From Crambe crambe (lineage: Eukaryota; Porifera; Demospongiae; Poecilosclerida; Crambeidae): a stretch of 64,000 nt of DNA. The notes under the pieces were generated by a model that saw only the letters and a list, made by a program, of their open reading frames with translations, did no database searches and was not told the DNA's origin. Both the position numbers and the translations under genes were made by a program. The stretch lies in the NCBI GenBank assembly GCA_963924555.1, contig OZ004583.1:3257501-3321500 (forward strand), given 5' to 3'. Shown piece after piece: positions 1 to 11,390 of this stretch. Every line of letters starts with the position of its first letter. The first letter of the stretch is position 1.

Positions 1-10
1 GGAAACAACG

Positions 11-577
11 ATGCTAGAGTACATCGAAGAGATTATTATACCATATATCAAGACGAAACGACAAGAACTGAGGGAGGAGGAGGACGACGATGAGGATGAG
101 AAGGCAGCAATTGTTATAATGGACAACTTCAAAGGACAGGTCACTGATTCTGTTAACCAGCTTTTAGATTCCAATAATATCCATGTGTGTCTTCTTCCCC
201 CAAACACCACCGACCTCCTACAGCCTATGGACCTTACTGTAAATAAGCCAGGTAAGGAATTTATCAAGAAGAAATTTGAAAACTGGTATGCTGATAAGGT
301 TATAGAACAACTTGATGATGAAGGTGATCTTGAACCAATCAATCTTGGACTACCACTTTTGAAGGAGCTTGGAGCAGAATGGCTTGTTGAAATGTTTCAC
401 TACATCAGCGACAACCCTCAATTTATTACCAGTGGATTCATTTGTTCTGGAATCAGCCATGCTCTGGATGAACAAGAGCCAGAAGATGCAGAATTTCATT
501 CTCTATCAGAGTTTTCTGACTCAGCCAGTGACAGTGATCCTGAAGAAGTCACAGCAAGTTCTAATGATGAAGACTGA
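11..577 (+). CDS. DDE transposase of pogo/Tigger type, C-terminal part
   Basis: C-terminal half of a Tc1/mariner-superfamily (pogo/Tigger, DDE_1) transposase, which would cut and rejoin the ends of its own transposon in the nucleus. Visible motifs are the second catalytic Asp in [10 protein letters not shown] and the third in LLQPMDLTVNK. A conserved helical stretch and a Ser/Asp/Glu-rich acidic tail follow. The DNA-binding half and first Asp are outside the window, so the first Met shown is not the true start. The frame here is open without breaks. The homologous protein in copy 2 (15781-17446) shows the missing half. The HIRAN gene lies 69 bp downstream on the other strand. Confidence 0.85.
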   Translation: MLEYIEEIIIPYIKTKRQELREEEDDDEDEKAAIVIMDNFKGQVTDSVNQLLDSNNIHVCLLPPNTTDLLQPMDLTVNKPGKEFIKKKFENWYADKVIEQLDDEGDLEPINLGLPLLKELGAEWLVEMFHYISDNPQFITSGFICSGISHALDEQEPEDAEFHSLSEFSDSASDSDPEEVTASSNDED

Positions 578-646
578 GTCTATTGCTGCTTAATATTATT
601 TCCCATGTTGTTTGATACGTTGTAATTTACTTAGCTAATTCATGAT

Positions 647-1021
647 TTACAATGATTTTACTTTAGTCTTCTTAAATAAATGTTTGACTTTTTGAATTTC
701 CTTGGACTTGCCTTCAAATTTAACATCACATGGAATCTCCAAGCCTCCCTGGGGTAAATCTTGAGAGTATCTCCGGCTTCCAGCAACTGTGCAGGTAATA
801 GAGCCTCCTCTCCTTAAGAAAAGTGTGCATATGCGAGATACTTTCCTTGGTAGATGGCCAACTATTATATCATCCTTCTTGACAGCCACAGCATACCTAT
901 CCTCAGGGTTTGTGGGTTCTCTTTCACAGGGAAGGACTTCTCCTATGGCTGCTGTCCAGATCTCTTTGTAGATGTGGTAGCCTCTAATGCACAAGGGTCT
1001 TTCACAAGTCTCTAGTGCCAT
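647..1021 (-). CDS. Stand-alone HIRAN-domain protein carried by transposon copy 1
   Basis: Intact 124-residue protein consisting almost wholly of a HIRAN domain, the module named after HIP116 and Rad5. In HLTF-type proteins it binds DNA ends and stalled forks. Visible hallmarks are an initial GYHIYKEIW, then CEREPTNPEDRYAVAV, then GHLPRKVSR, and near the end [10 protein letters not shown], with a Lys-rich tail. No helicase or nuclease domain is attached. It lies inside the transposon between the transposase and the right inverted repeat, transcribed inward. The complete copy 2 has the same arrangement. A role in target capture or repair of transposition intermediates is inference. Family assignment is by motif recognition only. 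Confidence 0.8.
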   Translation of the reverse strand: MALETCERPLCIRGYHIYKEIWTAAIGEVLPCEREPTNPEDRYAVAVKKDDIIVGHLPRKVSRICTLFLRRGGSITCTVAGSRRYSQDLPQGGLEIPCDVKFEGKSKEIQKVKHLFKKTKVKSL

Positions 1022-1161
1022 GGCTTCGAGCGTAAGTTAAGTGTATAAGCGTGCTATAGCATGTGATATAATTTTCGTGGGTGGAGTCAACAACGAAAAA
1101 TTTTCAACACAAAAATAAAACACGAAAAATTTTAGAGTCGAAAATTTCCCAAATTATGGTA

Positions 1162-1668
1162 GTTGTATAAAAAATGTTGAGATTTTGGTACTACTGTGGG
1201 TTCTGTCGTTTGTGGTATTGGGTTTCATAATTTTTAAGATATATTAATGAACTAGAAAGAAGGACGGTTACAGTCGTGATGGTATTAGAATAAACCCTCC
1301 ATCCTTTGAAAAGTCTCACTGTAGGACTTTCTTGAACTTTTGACCAAGGAAAGATAGTAGAGAATGTGTTTCCTGGTATTCTTTGTGACCTTACCCATTC
1401 AGTATGATTTTCATTCCGAAGAGACACCTCCAGAAAAATAGCAACAGGTATAATTATATCTTATGCTTGAAAAAGCATCAGGTATTATTCCTACCCCCAA
1501 AGGGTGTTATCTGCTGTTTATTGCATAGCATTTATCCATTTTCATTTTTGTTGTTGTTAGAGCTTGCTGGTAACTTCCTATGGCAACCATAGTTAAATCT
1601 AATAAATATGTTCTTGCGGATGCAACCATAATTCATTTATCATGAAATTCTGTGTGTGTATGTTGCAG
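1162..1668. other. Presumed IMP4 intron sequence
   Basis: Sequence between the transposon end and the first recognised IMP4 exon. No conserved IMP4 N-terminal coding sequence (the basic Arg/Glu-rich start seen in other IMP4 proteins) could be found here in any frame. The short open frames at 1191-1427 and 1404-1592 show no recognisable similarity. Confidence 0.5.
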
Positions 1669-4600
1669 ATGGAAAGGTTATTCCTACAGAATTGCAAAGA
1701 GAAGCTGGTGAGCTGAGAAAGAAAATGAAGTATGACGACAATGAGAGAGAAAGTAAGAACACAAGAAGACAGTATTACAAGATGGTATTGTTCTAAAGAG
1801 TAAAGATGGTTGTCCCATGCTCTTTAGTTAATAAGAGAGACATGATAGACATGTACCATTAGGATCTTTGTGAGGACGTATGGCAGCTGTAATGGTCATG
1901 AAAGGGGAAAAAAATGATAAAAAGGCCATGTAGGGTTAGTCTGTACTTTTACCTATAGTAGCTTATCAATATAACAAGATTTCATAGAATGCATGACCCT
2001 GTGCTAATTACCGTTGTAGTGTCATTGGTACACATGCACAGAAGGATGGAGGGTGGGGAGGGGCACTCAACCCCCCCCCCCCCCATCATATAATTAGAAC
2101 TTGTGATTTCTGTTTGGCAATGAAGGTGGTTTGCCAAGTTAGACTACTGTTGTGGAGCTATATTTGAGAGGCAAGTCTTCTGCCATCGCAATAGAGCGTA
2201 AAAAGTGACGATTTACTGGTTTTTCACAAAAAAAATTTGGGCATATATTGCAGGGTAATGATCTACTGAGCATGTACAATGATCTTTTGAGCATGGATCC
2301 TGCCGTGGCAGACAGTTAAACTTCCTATTATTCATAATGATATCTTATATCATAGTTGTATGGCTGATCTCTATGAGTTGTATGGCTGGTCTCTGTGATT
2401 ATCATTAATTTTTGTTTAGATCTTGGAGCTCTGACTCACATGGATGATGAGTACGCATGGGCCGGAGTGGAGGACCCAAAGGTGGTTGTCACCACCTCTC
2501 ACAACCCAAGCAGTAGGCTCAAGCAGTTTTCCAAGGTAGCCATTATAACTTATGGTTGAGCCTTGGCATAAGGTCTGAACCAAAGCTTTGGATAGCCTCT
2601 CATTTAGAAATACTGACTGTAGACTTTAGCAGGTCGGGGGAGTATGAATTATCCAGGTATGTGATCGTTAGGAAAATGGCCAACCAAATTGGTCATTATT
2701 ATACTATACTATGTACAACACTTAACTTATGAATGTGCATTTTTGACTACACCTTACCAAATTGTAATGTCATAAATTATTATGGTTACATGTCTTGGGT
2801 ATTAATTAGTGTACTCTGTGTACTACTTACACTGTTGAGTAACTTGGATCTCTCCCTTGCTTTGGCTGCATTGAAACTGTAGTATTGCCCGTTTTGTGTT
2901 CCTAAATAATGTGCTTAATAATAGGACAGATTCTTCAACCTTGTGGGTAAAATCCTGATCTTTGTCTGACGTTCCTATATATTTTCCTAGGAGCTACGAT
3001 TGATATTTCCCAATGCTCAGCGGCTGAATCGTGGGAACTATGTGATGAGTCAGCTGGTGGATGCCTGTAGGGCAAACAATGTCACTGATCTGATCATCGT
3101 TCATGAGCACAGAGGAGAACCAGGTAGAACACTAATCATGTACGATATTATCAAGATACGCACTCCAAGTTGATCTGTTTGGATTTTCATCAAGTGCTAA
3201 ATAAATTTATCTAGGGTATAATGTTCTCATAATTATAGCTATAAAAAGCTTTCAATCAGAATAAGCTTCCTGAACTCTTCCTCATTTTAGATGGTTTGGT
3301 GATTTGCCATCTTCCGTATGGACCTACCGCCTCCTTCTCCCTCTCCAACACAGTCATGAGGCATGACATTCCTAATGTGGGCACCATGTCAGAAGCGTTT
3401 CCTCACCTCATCTTTCATAATTTCAAAACCAAGCTGGGAAACCGAGTAAGTTTTTCTATGTGATATGCCGTATAATCATAGGCCCCAAAATTTTATGAAT
3501 CATCAAGATCTTATTTTTCACTAATAAAAACTTCATGATTGTCAATCACCAACTGGCCACATCACTTGTACGTACAGTGAGGATTATAACTCTCTTGAAA
3601 TGATCTGACAAAATGTCAGACCATGAGAAGAATTGATCGGCCATATTATGATATGGCCTTTAAATAGATACATTCCTAAGTGCAATGGGATATATGATGT
3701 CAGACCAAAGCAAATCTTGATCAGACATTTGACCTTTTGACCCGGTAAATGGCCTATGGCAGACTATCCTCACTGACGTACCACTGGATGAGCTGTCTAG
3801 CTGCTCCAACTATCTTTGTTAACTTATGAGCTGTATTTCTGCTGCCTTATTCTGATATTCTTACTGGTTTTGGGTGGTGGTAGTAGGCAGGGCTGGTCAG
3901 TTCCCCTCCTAAAATTAGATAATTATGAGTTTAACAAATCATGTTAACAAGTCATGTTTTCAGCATAATCTCAGTCAGCAATAGCCTACTACAGTTCCTT
4001 GAAGTAAATGTAGCTTTGTACAACAGTGCATGGGTGACATCAAAGACACCCACCTGCAGTATAAACACTGTAAACACACAGCAAGTAGAAGCAACTTCCA
4101 GATAGGTTTAGGTAGATAATCCTCAATTATTCTACTCCACAATGCTCCAAAAATGCTACCAATTATTCCCCACTATTACATAGCCATTGCCATAAACTAA
4201 CAGCTGCATGTAGTCATCTATAATTATCATATCATATGTGAGAAATCACTCCTGATTCAGGTCCTAGGTAGGTAGCTAGGCACTGTCACAGTGTAGCAAG
4301 AAACCAATATAAGTAGATAGTGAAGTCTCTTGCAGCAGCTCCAATTATGCTCAAAATATGCCCCATTATTCTGGCATTATGCTTGACTCCAGGAAGTCCA
4401 AAATTATGCTGGTATAATCTACCTAAGCCTACTACCAGATCTAGATCACACTCAGATGTCTACAATTCTGCATAAACTCTTCTTTGATCAATAGTCTAAA
4501 TAATGCCCACCCAAATGACGCTTTTATCATGACATGAGCGTGCAAATAATTATAGACAAATTTAAATTTCACTGATTTTTTTCCCCCACAAAATTTTGGC

Positions 4601-5451
4601 CCTCGAAAATTTCTCACTGGGTCTATCTGAATATCTATGAAAGTTGGTGGAACCCTTCAATCTTTAGCTATCCCTTTCTTTCCCCTTCCCTATCCTTCTC
4701 TTCTCCTCCCCCTTTTTCTCCATCCCCCCCAGGTCATGAATGTTCTGAAGTACTTGTTTCCTGTCCCCAAGGAGGAGAGTAAGAGAGTCATCACCTTTGC
4801 CAACCAGGAGGACTACATCTCCTTCAGGTGAGGGAGGGAGAGAGAGAGAGGGAGTGCTCCACACTTAGCTTAGAGTGCTTATCCATAGGACATTACATTC
4901 CTTTGCAATGCATACATGTAAGGTGTCTCCATACATTATATGTATGTATCTCCTCATTGATATTTGCATACACTGATACATCTAGACATCATATTTTCAA
5001 CAAAAGTGGTGGAAAAGAAGTCGAGTTGAAGGAAGTTGGACCACGATTTGAACTAAAATGTAAGAAAAGCTGTTTATTAAGAGTGAGGGTGAATCATTTC
5101 GGTTCCCCCTTGAGATTTAGTAATGTGTTGCCTAAGGTATTCCATCATTTCCATGCAAATAGCTTCACTCCCCCTAAAATAATATTTTGCCCTCTGTTAA
5201 ATGTAATATGGAAATCTAGTGAAATCACCATAATAATTATTATTTATGTACTAGCTACCACTTACCCATCTTGAATCGTGCAATATTACTGTTGGTTTGA
5301 TTCATCATTATTTTCATGTACTTTTTCAGTGTATGAGCTTAAATTGGGGACAGTGGAGCAGGCCGAGGTCGATGTAGAGTGGAGACTCCGCCCGTATATG
5401 AATACTGCCAAGAAGAGATTGACTCTCAGTCAACCTGAACAGGCTAGCTAG
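1669..5451 (+). CDS. IMP4: IMP4, U3 small nucleolar ribonucleoprotein component (5' exon missing)
   Basis: Brix-domain protein of the nucleolar SSU processome that works with the U3 snoRNA in 18S rRNA processing. Exons: 1669-1752, 2420-2535, 2991-3123, 3291-3445, 4733-4827, 4986-5059 and 5330-5451 (TAG). All have GT/AG borders and compatible phases. Diagnostic stretches are [100 protein letters not shown] and the closing [14 protein letters not shown]. These follow animal IMP4 along its length. Roughly the first 40 residues (basic N-terminus) are absent and probably lie left of the window beyond transposon copy 1. The intron before exon 4733 holds a MITE. Confidence 0.93.
3575..3775. mobile_element. 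Non-autonomous hAT-like MITE with 5-bp target duplication
   Basis: A 201 bp insertion in an IMP4 intron. The ends are inverted (CAGTGAGGAT at left, ATCCTCACTG at right) and flanked by ACGTA on both sides (3570-3574 and 3776-3780). There is no coding capacity. The CAGTG-type end suggests the hAT group, although hAT usually gives 8-bp duplications. Confidence 0.8.
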
Positions 5452-6260
5452 TTAGCTAATAACCAAAGCAAATCTATCATAATATTCAATGTAGCTACTC
5501 CTTATTTATACATGCCTCATGGAAGACGTGTGATTTCCTCTGCAAGATTCATAATTATTGCTCTCATAATTAGCTCTCTCATGATCAGCTATGACAAAAT
5601 TCAAAGTTTGGTATACAGTTTAATTATCCTTAGGGCTTACTGTTATGTGGTTTCCTTTCCAAGATTCATATTATTTTTTGCTCTCATATAATATGACACT
5701 CAAAATAATGCAACCCTGCCATTTGTATTCATAGAGAGGTTATGGAGGTTATTTTGTATAGAGTGTAGCTATATACAAAGAACTATTGTGTGTTAAGTGT
5801 CGTTTATCGGATCTTCCACTGTATACATGAGCATTGAGATCAGCACTTTCAATGCATGTGAAGCCTTGAGAGTAAAATCCAGCTATACTAGGATGTTGGC
5901 AATTCAGGTAATGGTAATGCTGGTAATATACTGATTATCCTAGTAATGCAGGATATCCTACAAGATTAGATTAATAACTTCACTTGGACTTCCTTCTCAG
6001 AGTCTTAGCATAGCCCCCTTCTGAACTTTCTCATACTTTAGAAGACAGTGAGCGGGACCATGGATACTGAGATTGAACCTGAACAGTCTATCAAACCTGA
6101 ATAGCCACTAAGGTAGGGATGTATTGAGAGGAAAAGAAAATGCCTCTTCTCAACATGAAGAATTCCTGGCCTATTGCTTGCTGACCCAATGTATATCTGT
6201 AAGTATCTTTTGTAGGCTATAACAGACAGTAACTACTATACTGATCATGTAATGTCCTCA
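5452..6260. other. Intergenic region between convergent IMP4 and RTK A
   Basis: About 0.8 kb between two convergent genes. It is AT-rich with no recognisable coding sequence. It should contain the 3' UTRs and polyadenylation sites of both genes, but no individual signal stands out clearly enough to call. Confidence 0.5.
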
Positions 6261-9200
6261 TCATAGTCCTTGTACATAATTGTACTCGTCCACTTCTTGT
6301 TTAATCCATGGTAAACTCTCCAATGTAGAATCACCAATGTCTTGTTGGTTTCCTGTTCCGCCTAACACACCATCTTCCCTAACATGAGCATCATTATCCA
6401 ATGATTGTACACTTCCTGTTACTTCTGGTTCCATAACATTGTCATCATTCTCCAGATCATCAGTTCTATGGTCTCTGTATCTCTTCTGTAGTTCTGTGTA
6501 GAGCTCTTTGCCTGTTTCTATGGGACCTCCGAGCCTCTGTGAAGCTTTGCTGTATAAGGTCTTGTCAGAGTGCGACCAATTCAGAATTTGGAAGTCAGGC
6601 AACTGAAAGGAAACAACGATATTGCAGAAACTTGGTCTTTCATTTTCTTGTGGATTCCTGCATGTAATAAGGGGGAAGTAATGCATGTCATCTACACATC
6701 ACTATTAGCTTATCATGCTTCAGTTACAACATCATCAGTGGATGAGTTAAGCATCACTTACAAATATCCAGGTCTATAGTATTCATTCCCTTCCTCTTCT
6801 GAAATGAGGACGACATTTTCTTTGCCCCAGAATTTGTTTACACTTGGCAAAGCATGCAATGAGTGATTACAGTGGAACAGAACCCTTCAATTATTGTGGA
6901 CCGTAAAATCAAGACTTTTCTATGGCTTTAACATGATACATAGTTAGCTTACTACTATATAATGAGCACTTAATAGTTGAATGGGCAGTAGATGTGTATA
7001 CAGACAGCTACACCTCTAATAATATAAGTGCACAGCTAACCAGCATTTGATCATGGTATCGTAGATGACCCTGGGACATCCAGGTGGGGGTGGCAACCTG
7101 TAACCAGATTCCAGCAACTTCATCACCTGCCGTGTTTAATGGAAATCATGACATTGTAGCTAGCTATGTTACTATAATTAGGTGGCAAAGCTATAAGCCT
7201 GCAATAATGAAATCATTTTACTGACTTTTGAATTCATTATCTCTTGAAATGGTTTGACTCCAAGTGACCATATCTCGTAGAGAATGCAGCCATAGCTCCA
7301 GACATCACTGGCAGTGGAGTACTTGTGGTAATGAAGGGCTTCTGGAGCTGTCCACTTCACAGGAATCATCCCTCCATGGGACATGTAGAAGTTCTGTTTT
7401 TGCAAGTCACGTGATAGCCCAAAATCTGCAATCTGTGATGATCATTACCTTATTAAAGGTGGTTTTGACAAATTTATAAAGGTTCTCTTTTTTTCAAAAG
7501 TTATCTTGACATAATAACTCACTAGCTATAAGCTGTGACTTTTTTTCCTGTACCTATAGCTACATACATCCTTAGCTACCCCTTACTCCACTAATGACCT
7601 TGCAAGTGTTTCCATCATGTGAGACCAGGATGTTCCTAGCGGCAAGGTCACGGTGAACAAAACACCTGACTGAGAGGTACAGCATACCAAATGCGATTTG
7701 ACGAGAGAAGCTGAGGAGAGTAGGACTGAGTTCAGAGGGTACTTCATCTTCAATACTAAAAAAAATACAAACAAAAAAACAAGACAAAAACGGTTATTTT
7801 GTAGTGAGTTATCATGTAGTGACTTAATTAACTGAACATGCAATCAGTGTAGGAAGTAGCTTAAGTTCCTTAAGTTATGGAATTTCCAGATGTAGCAAAT
7901 GTGCACATGGGAATTTCTGAAATCCCATAGGGTTACATAACATGTTTACACTGTATTTTTACAATAATCAACACTAGAGCTACGTAAGCATTTTATAACA
8001 GTTACATAATTTAATAGATGTATACCGCTTTGGCCTGAGTTGTAACAGATGATTCTTGAGATCTCCCTTCATGAGGTTCACCACTATTCTCAACTGGAAA
8101 TAAAGAGTAAAGATGAAATTTAACTTGTAGGTATTTACGCAGTGTGCATGGCATTACACCATGTAGCTACTCTCGATTACCTATATGATATAGCCAGCTA
8201 CACCTGACTACTCCCATACACCAATAGAATATGAATAAGAGTATAGTTGCAACTTGTATATACCTCTTCTTCAAGAATTCCTAGTATCTGAATGATGTTT
8301 GGATGGTTGAACTGTCCCATGATGGCAGCCTCTTGTAGGAACTTGACCCTCTCCTCTTCACTTGCTCCACTCTCCATTGACTTCACTGCCACTTCCTCCT
8401 CCTTCACCTGGTCAGACTCGCCCCCAGAGTGAGACCACACTCCTCTGTGCACTGTACCAAAGGCACCACTTCCAAGAACTTCATACATTCTAAAAAATTA
8501 AAAAATAACAAGCCCCTCCCTGAGTTGGATTCTTTGTGATCACCATTGGGTACACTGAGTAGCTATGTACCCACCCAATAATGCTTTGCAGTTTTCCAGC
8601 AACTGGTTCAAGTCATATTTTCTGGTGGAATAATCAGCGAGCAAGCGAGCCACACACTTGTGATGCAAATTGAGATTCGCGATATATGTATATTTATTTT
8701 TAATTTTGGTACATCAATAGCTAGCGCGTATGCTCCATAATACTGCGCAGACTCCAAACTCATTGCTAGGAAACTATTTTGCTTGCTCGCCCAACAATGC
8801 ATGAGCATTCACTAGTTTTATGACTTAGGTATTCTGAACAGCAGCATGCATGACACCCATAAATTAGCTAATTAATTGAATTACTCACAGGAATGCCACT
8901 AATTACTCGTGGTCAATGTCAATTAGGCCTTAGAAAGTGATACCGTAATTGTATAAATTTTTGGAGGTTTAAAATTTCTTGATTTTCAGAGCTGTTCCTA
9001 TAATAAAAAATTTCCGCAGGTCTAATTTTCATAGCAAGCACATGGAAAATAATGCATGCGCATAATAGCTACATATATCATTGCCTGCTGCTGGGGCCGA
9101 GTGATATGCATGATGGCTACCTTCTCGTGATTTGTGGCTACTACAGAGAAATCTAGATAGTCCCCCAAAAAGAAGAAAAGCTGGGCTGGTGACGCCAGAC

Positions 9201-11304
9201 TAAAAACTAGACTGCTATGGAAGGCGAGACGCTTCGTTGTAGAAGAGAGACAGGTAATGGCTATGATCCCAGTAATGAAGCATGATACTTTTGTCTCACT
9301 GACTATCTACTCCAGGTTTTTTTCCGGCTGCTATCGATATCGCATCATGTGCATTGTCGACTACGAAAAAAAAGCGAAAATAAAACCAGATTGAAATTTA
9401 TACGATTACAGTACTGGCAATTTAAAGAAACCTCTTCATGTCATGCTAAAAACTGGTGTATCATGAAGTTCTTGTTCACCTCTGTCAATTATGGGTATGG
9501 TTACATGACATTGTGTGTTTCCATGCACTCTAAGCTTAAATTCTCAGAGAAATAGCAGTAGAAGTTGGCCATTTCATTAAATCCAGGCTGTCCAAATGCT
9601 GGAGTCTGCATTTCACATAATTATGGTTTGATATTTTCACTCAAAAGTTTGCACGAACAAAAAGTTGAAGCTGAATGAAGATCAAATCCAAAGAATTACT
9701 TCACTGAATACAAGAAGTAAAAACAGGCTTTCTGAGCTGATGGCCAATTTAGTATGCTGTCTTAGATAGACTTAATGGCGAGCTGTAACTATATACGTAC
9801 TCACTGGAACGTGTGAGCTATACAGCATAAAAGATGATGCCTTAGCTGGCTAGTCAACTATCTTTTGGTTCAGTATTTGATGGTTTTATGTATAATTGAT
9901 TCAGCAAGCAAGCTGACTCATGATCAGATCATGACTCATTGAAATTATAGGTCTGCCCCAGGCATATGTGGTAGATATATGTGTCCCGAATTAGTAGCGC
10001 CCTGCATTTGCATATTATAATGCGCACATTTATCATAGAAGTACTAGACTTATAGCATCCTATGTATGCAGCTGCTGGTTGGAATCACCACTCTGTCTCT
10101 GATATTACTAAACCTAAGGAGTTGAAGCATAAAATTTAATGAGTTGGAGCCTATCAGCTGCTTGTTCACTGCACATTGTACGACTGTATATGTATGTGGT
10201 CATGACCTGTAATAGGTTAATGGTCTATTTTTGTATGGAAGGTGACTCCAAATTTTAAATCCAGATTTATAAAGTTTTATGATAGCTAATAATTTCAGAA
10301 CTGCATAATAGCTCAATGCATTACAATTTTTGATGCTGCATGTCTATGCAACGTTCAGGAATCATGTTTAAATAGTATTCCTGTGCATGGCTACTCCTGG
10401 AAAACACTTCATATACTATGTGCTTATGGACCTGGGCATACAATACTATATTCCAGGAACATGCATTAATAACTAATGATCTGAGTGATTGGAGGATGTA
10501 TACAATTAATAGCTAAATCTTGGAATGTAACACAATACGTACTGAAGTGAGTGAATCTAATGCATTGCTTGAATTCATTACTACTATTTTTCCCCGGAGG
10601 AGTTTTTCTAGTAATTCAGCCCAAACTCATGCCCGACCACCTACCTGCATGCACGAGCCAATTATAAAAGAGACCATTCATTTCCTCTTGACACTTCACG
10701 CCAAGTTTCGTACTTTCAGAGCTTGTATCATTCAGCTAACCTCATACTCTATTCTCACTGATAATGAAGATTACAACTGTAGTGATACTTTACTGTCTTC
10801 TTGCAGTGTGTTCTGCAGGACCTGTTGCCAAGACTCAGTGGCATGTCCGTGCTCCAGCAAGGGGTTGTGTTCAACTCCTGTTCACTTCAGGAGGGAGCCA
10901 ATTCCGATCTTATGCATGTGATGGAGTAAATGGTGAGTCTCTTTATTTTGGCTACATGCATGGCCATTATGATTGTAGAATGATCCATAAAATCATAGTG
11001 CATTCATGCAAAATTATGACAGTTATAACAGAACATGACTCTTCATATGGTGATATGATAGTTGAGATAGCAAGACTGTTAATGGCTTGCTAAATTCATC
11101 ATGCCATTCATAGCTATTCATAATGTTGTCCATCTCACTATAGGGCCTTGTCTGTTTGCACCACATGTTGACACTTGCCCCAGAAGTGCTCTCTTCCACA
11201 AACCCAACTATGAACGAGTTGCCAATATCCGTTCAAGAGACCATCTCATTCGATATTACAGTCAGATAGGTATGTCAAGCACAGGCCAAACTATATACAG
11301 CCAT

Positions 11305-11390
<86 letters not shown>

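Larger units (their letters stand above)
1..1161. mobile_element. pogo/Tigger-like DNA transposon, 3' part (copy 1)
   Basis: The window opens inside this element. It holds the end of a DDE transposase on the plus strand and a HIRAN-domain gene on the minus strand, tail to tail. The right end is at the TA at 1160-1161. The inward sequence there (AAATTTTCGA close to the tip) matches the termini of the complete copy at 15197-17607, including the subterminal stretch. The left end lies outside the window. The element probably sits in an intron of IMP4, because IMP4 lacks its first exon(s) in the window. Confidence 0.85.

Noticed and set aside
4637..5274. Frames of 64 and 148 codons around IMP4 exons
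   Set aside because: They extend true IMP4 exons into introns. GT/AG sites and homology define the exons more tightly.
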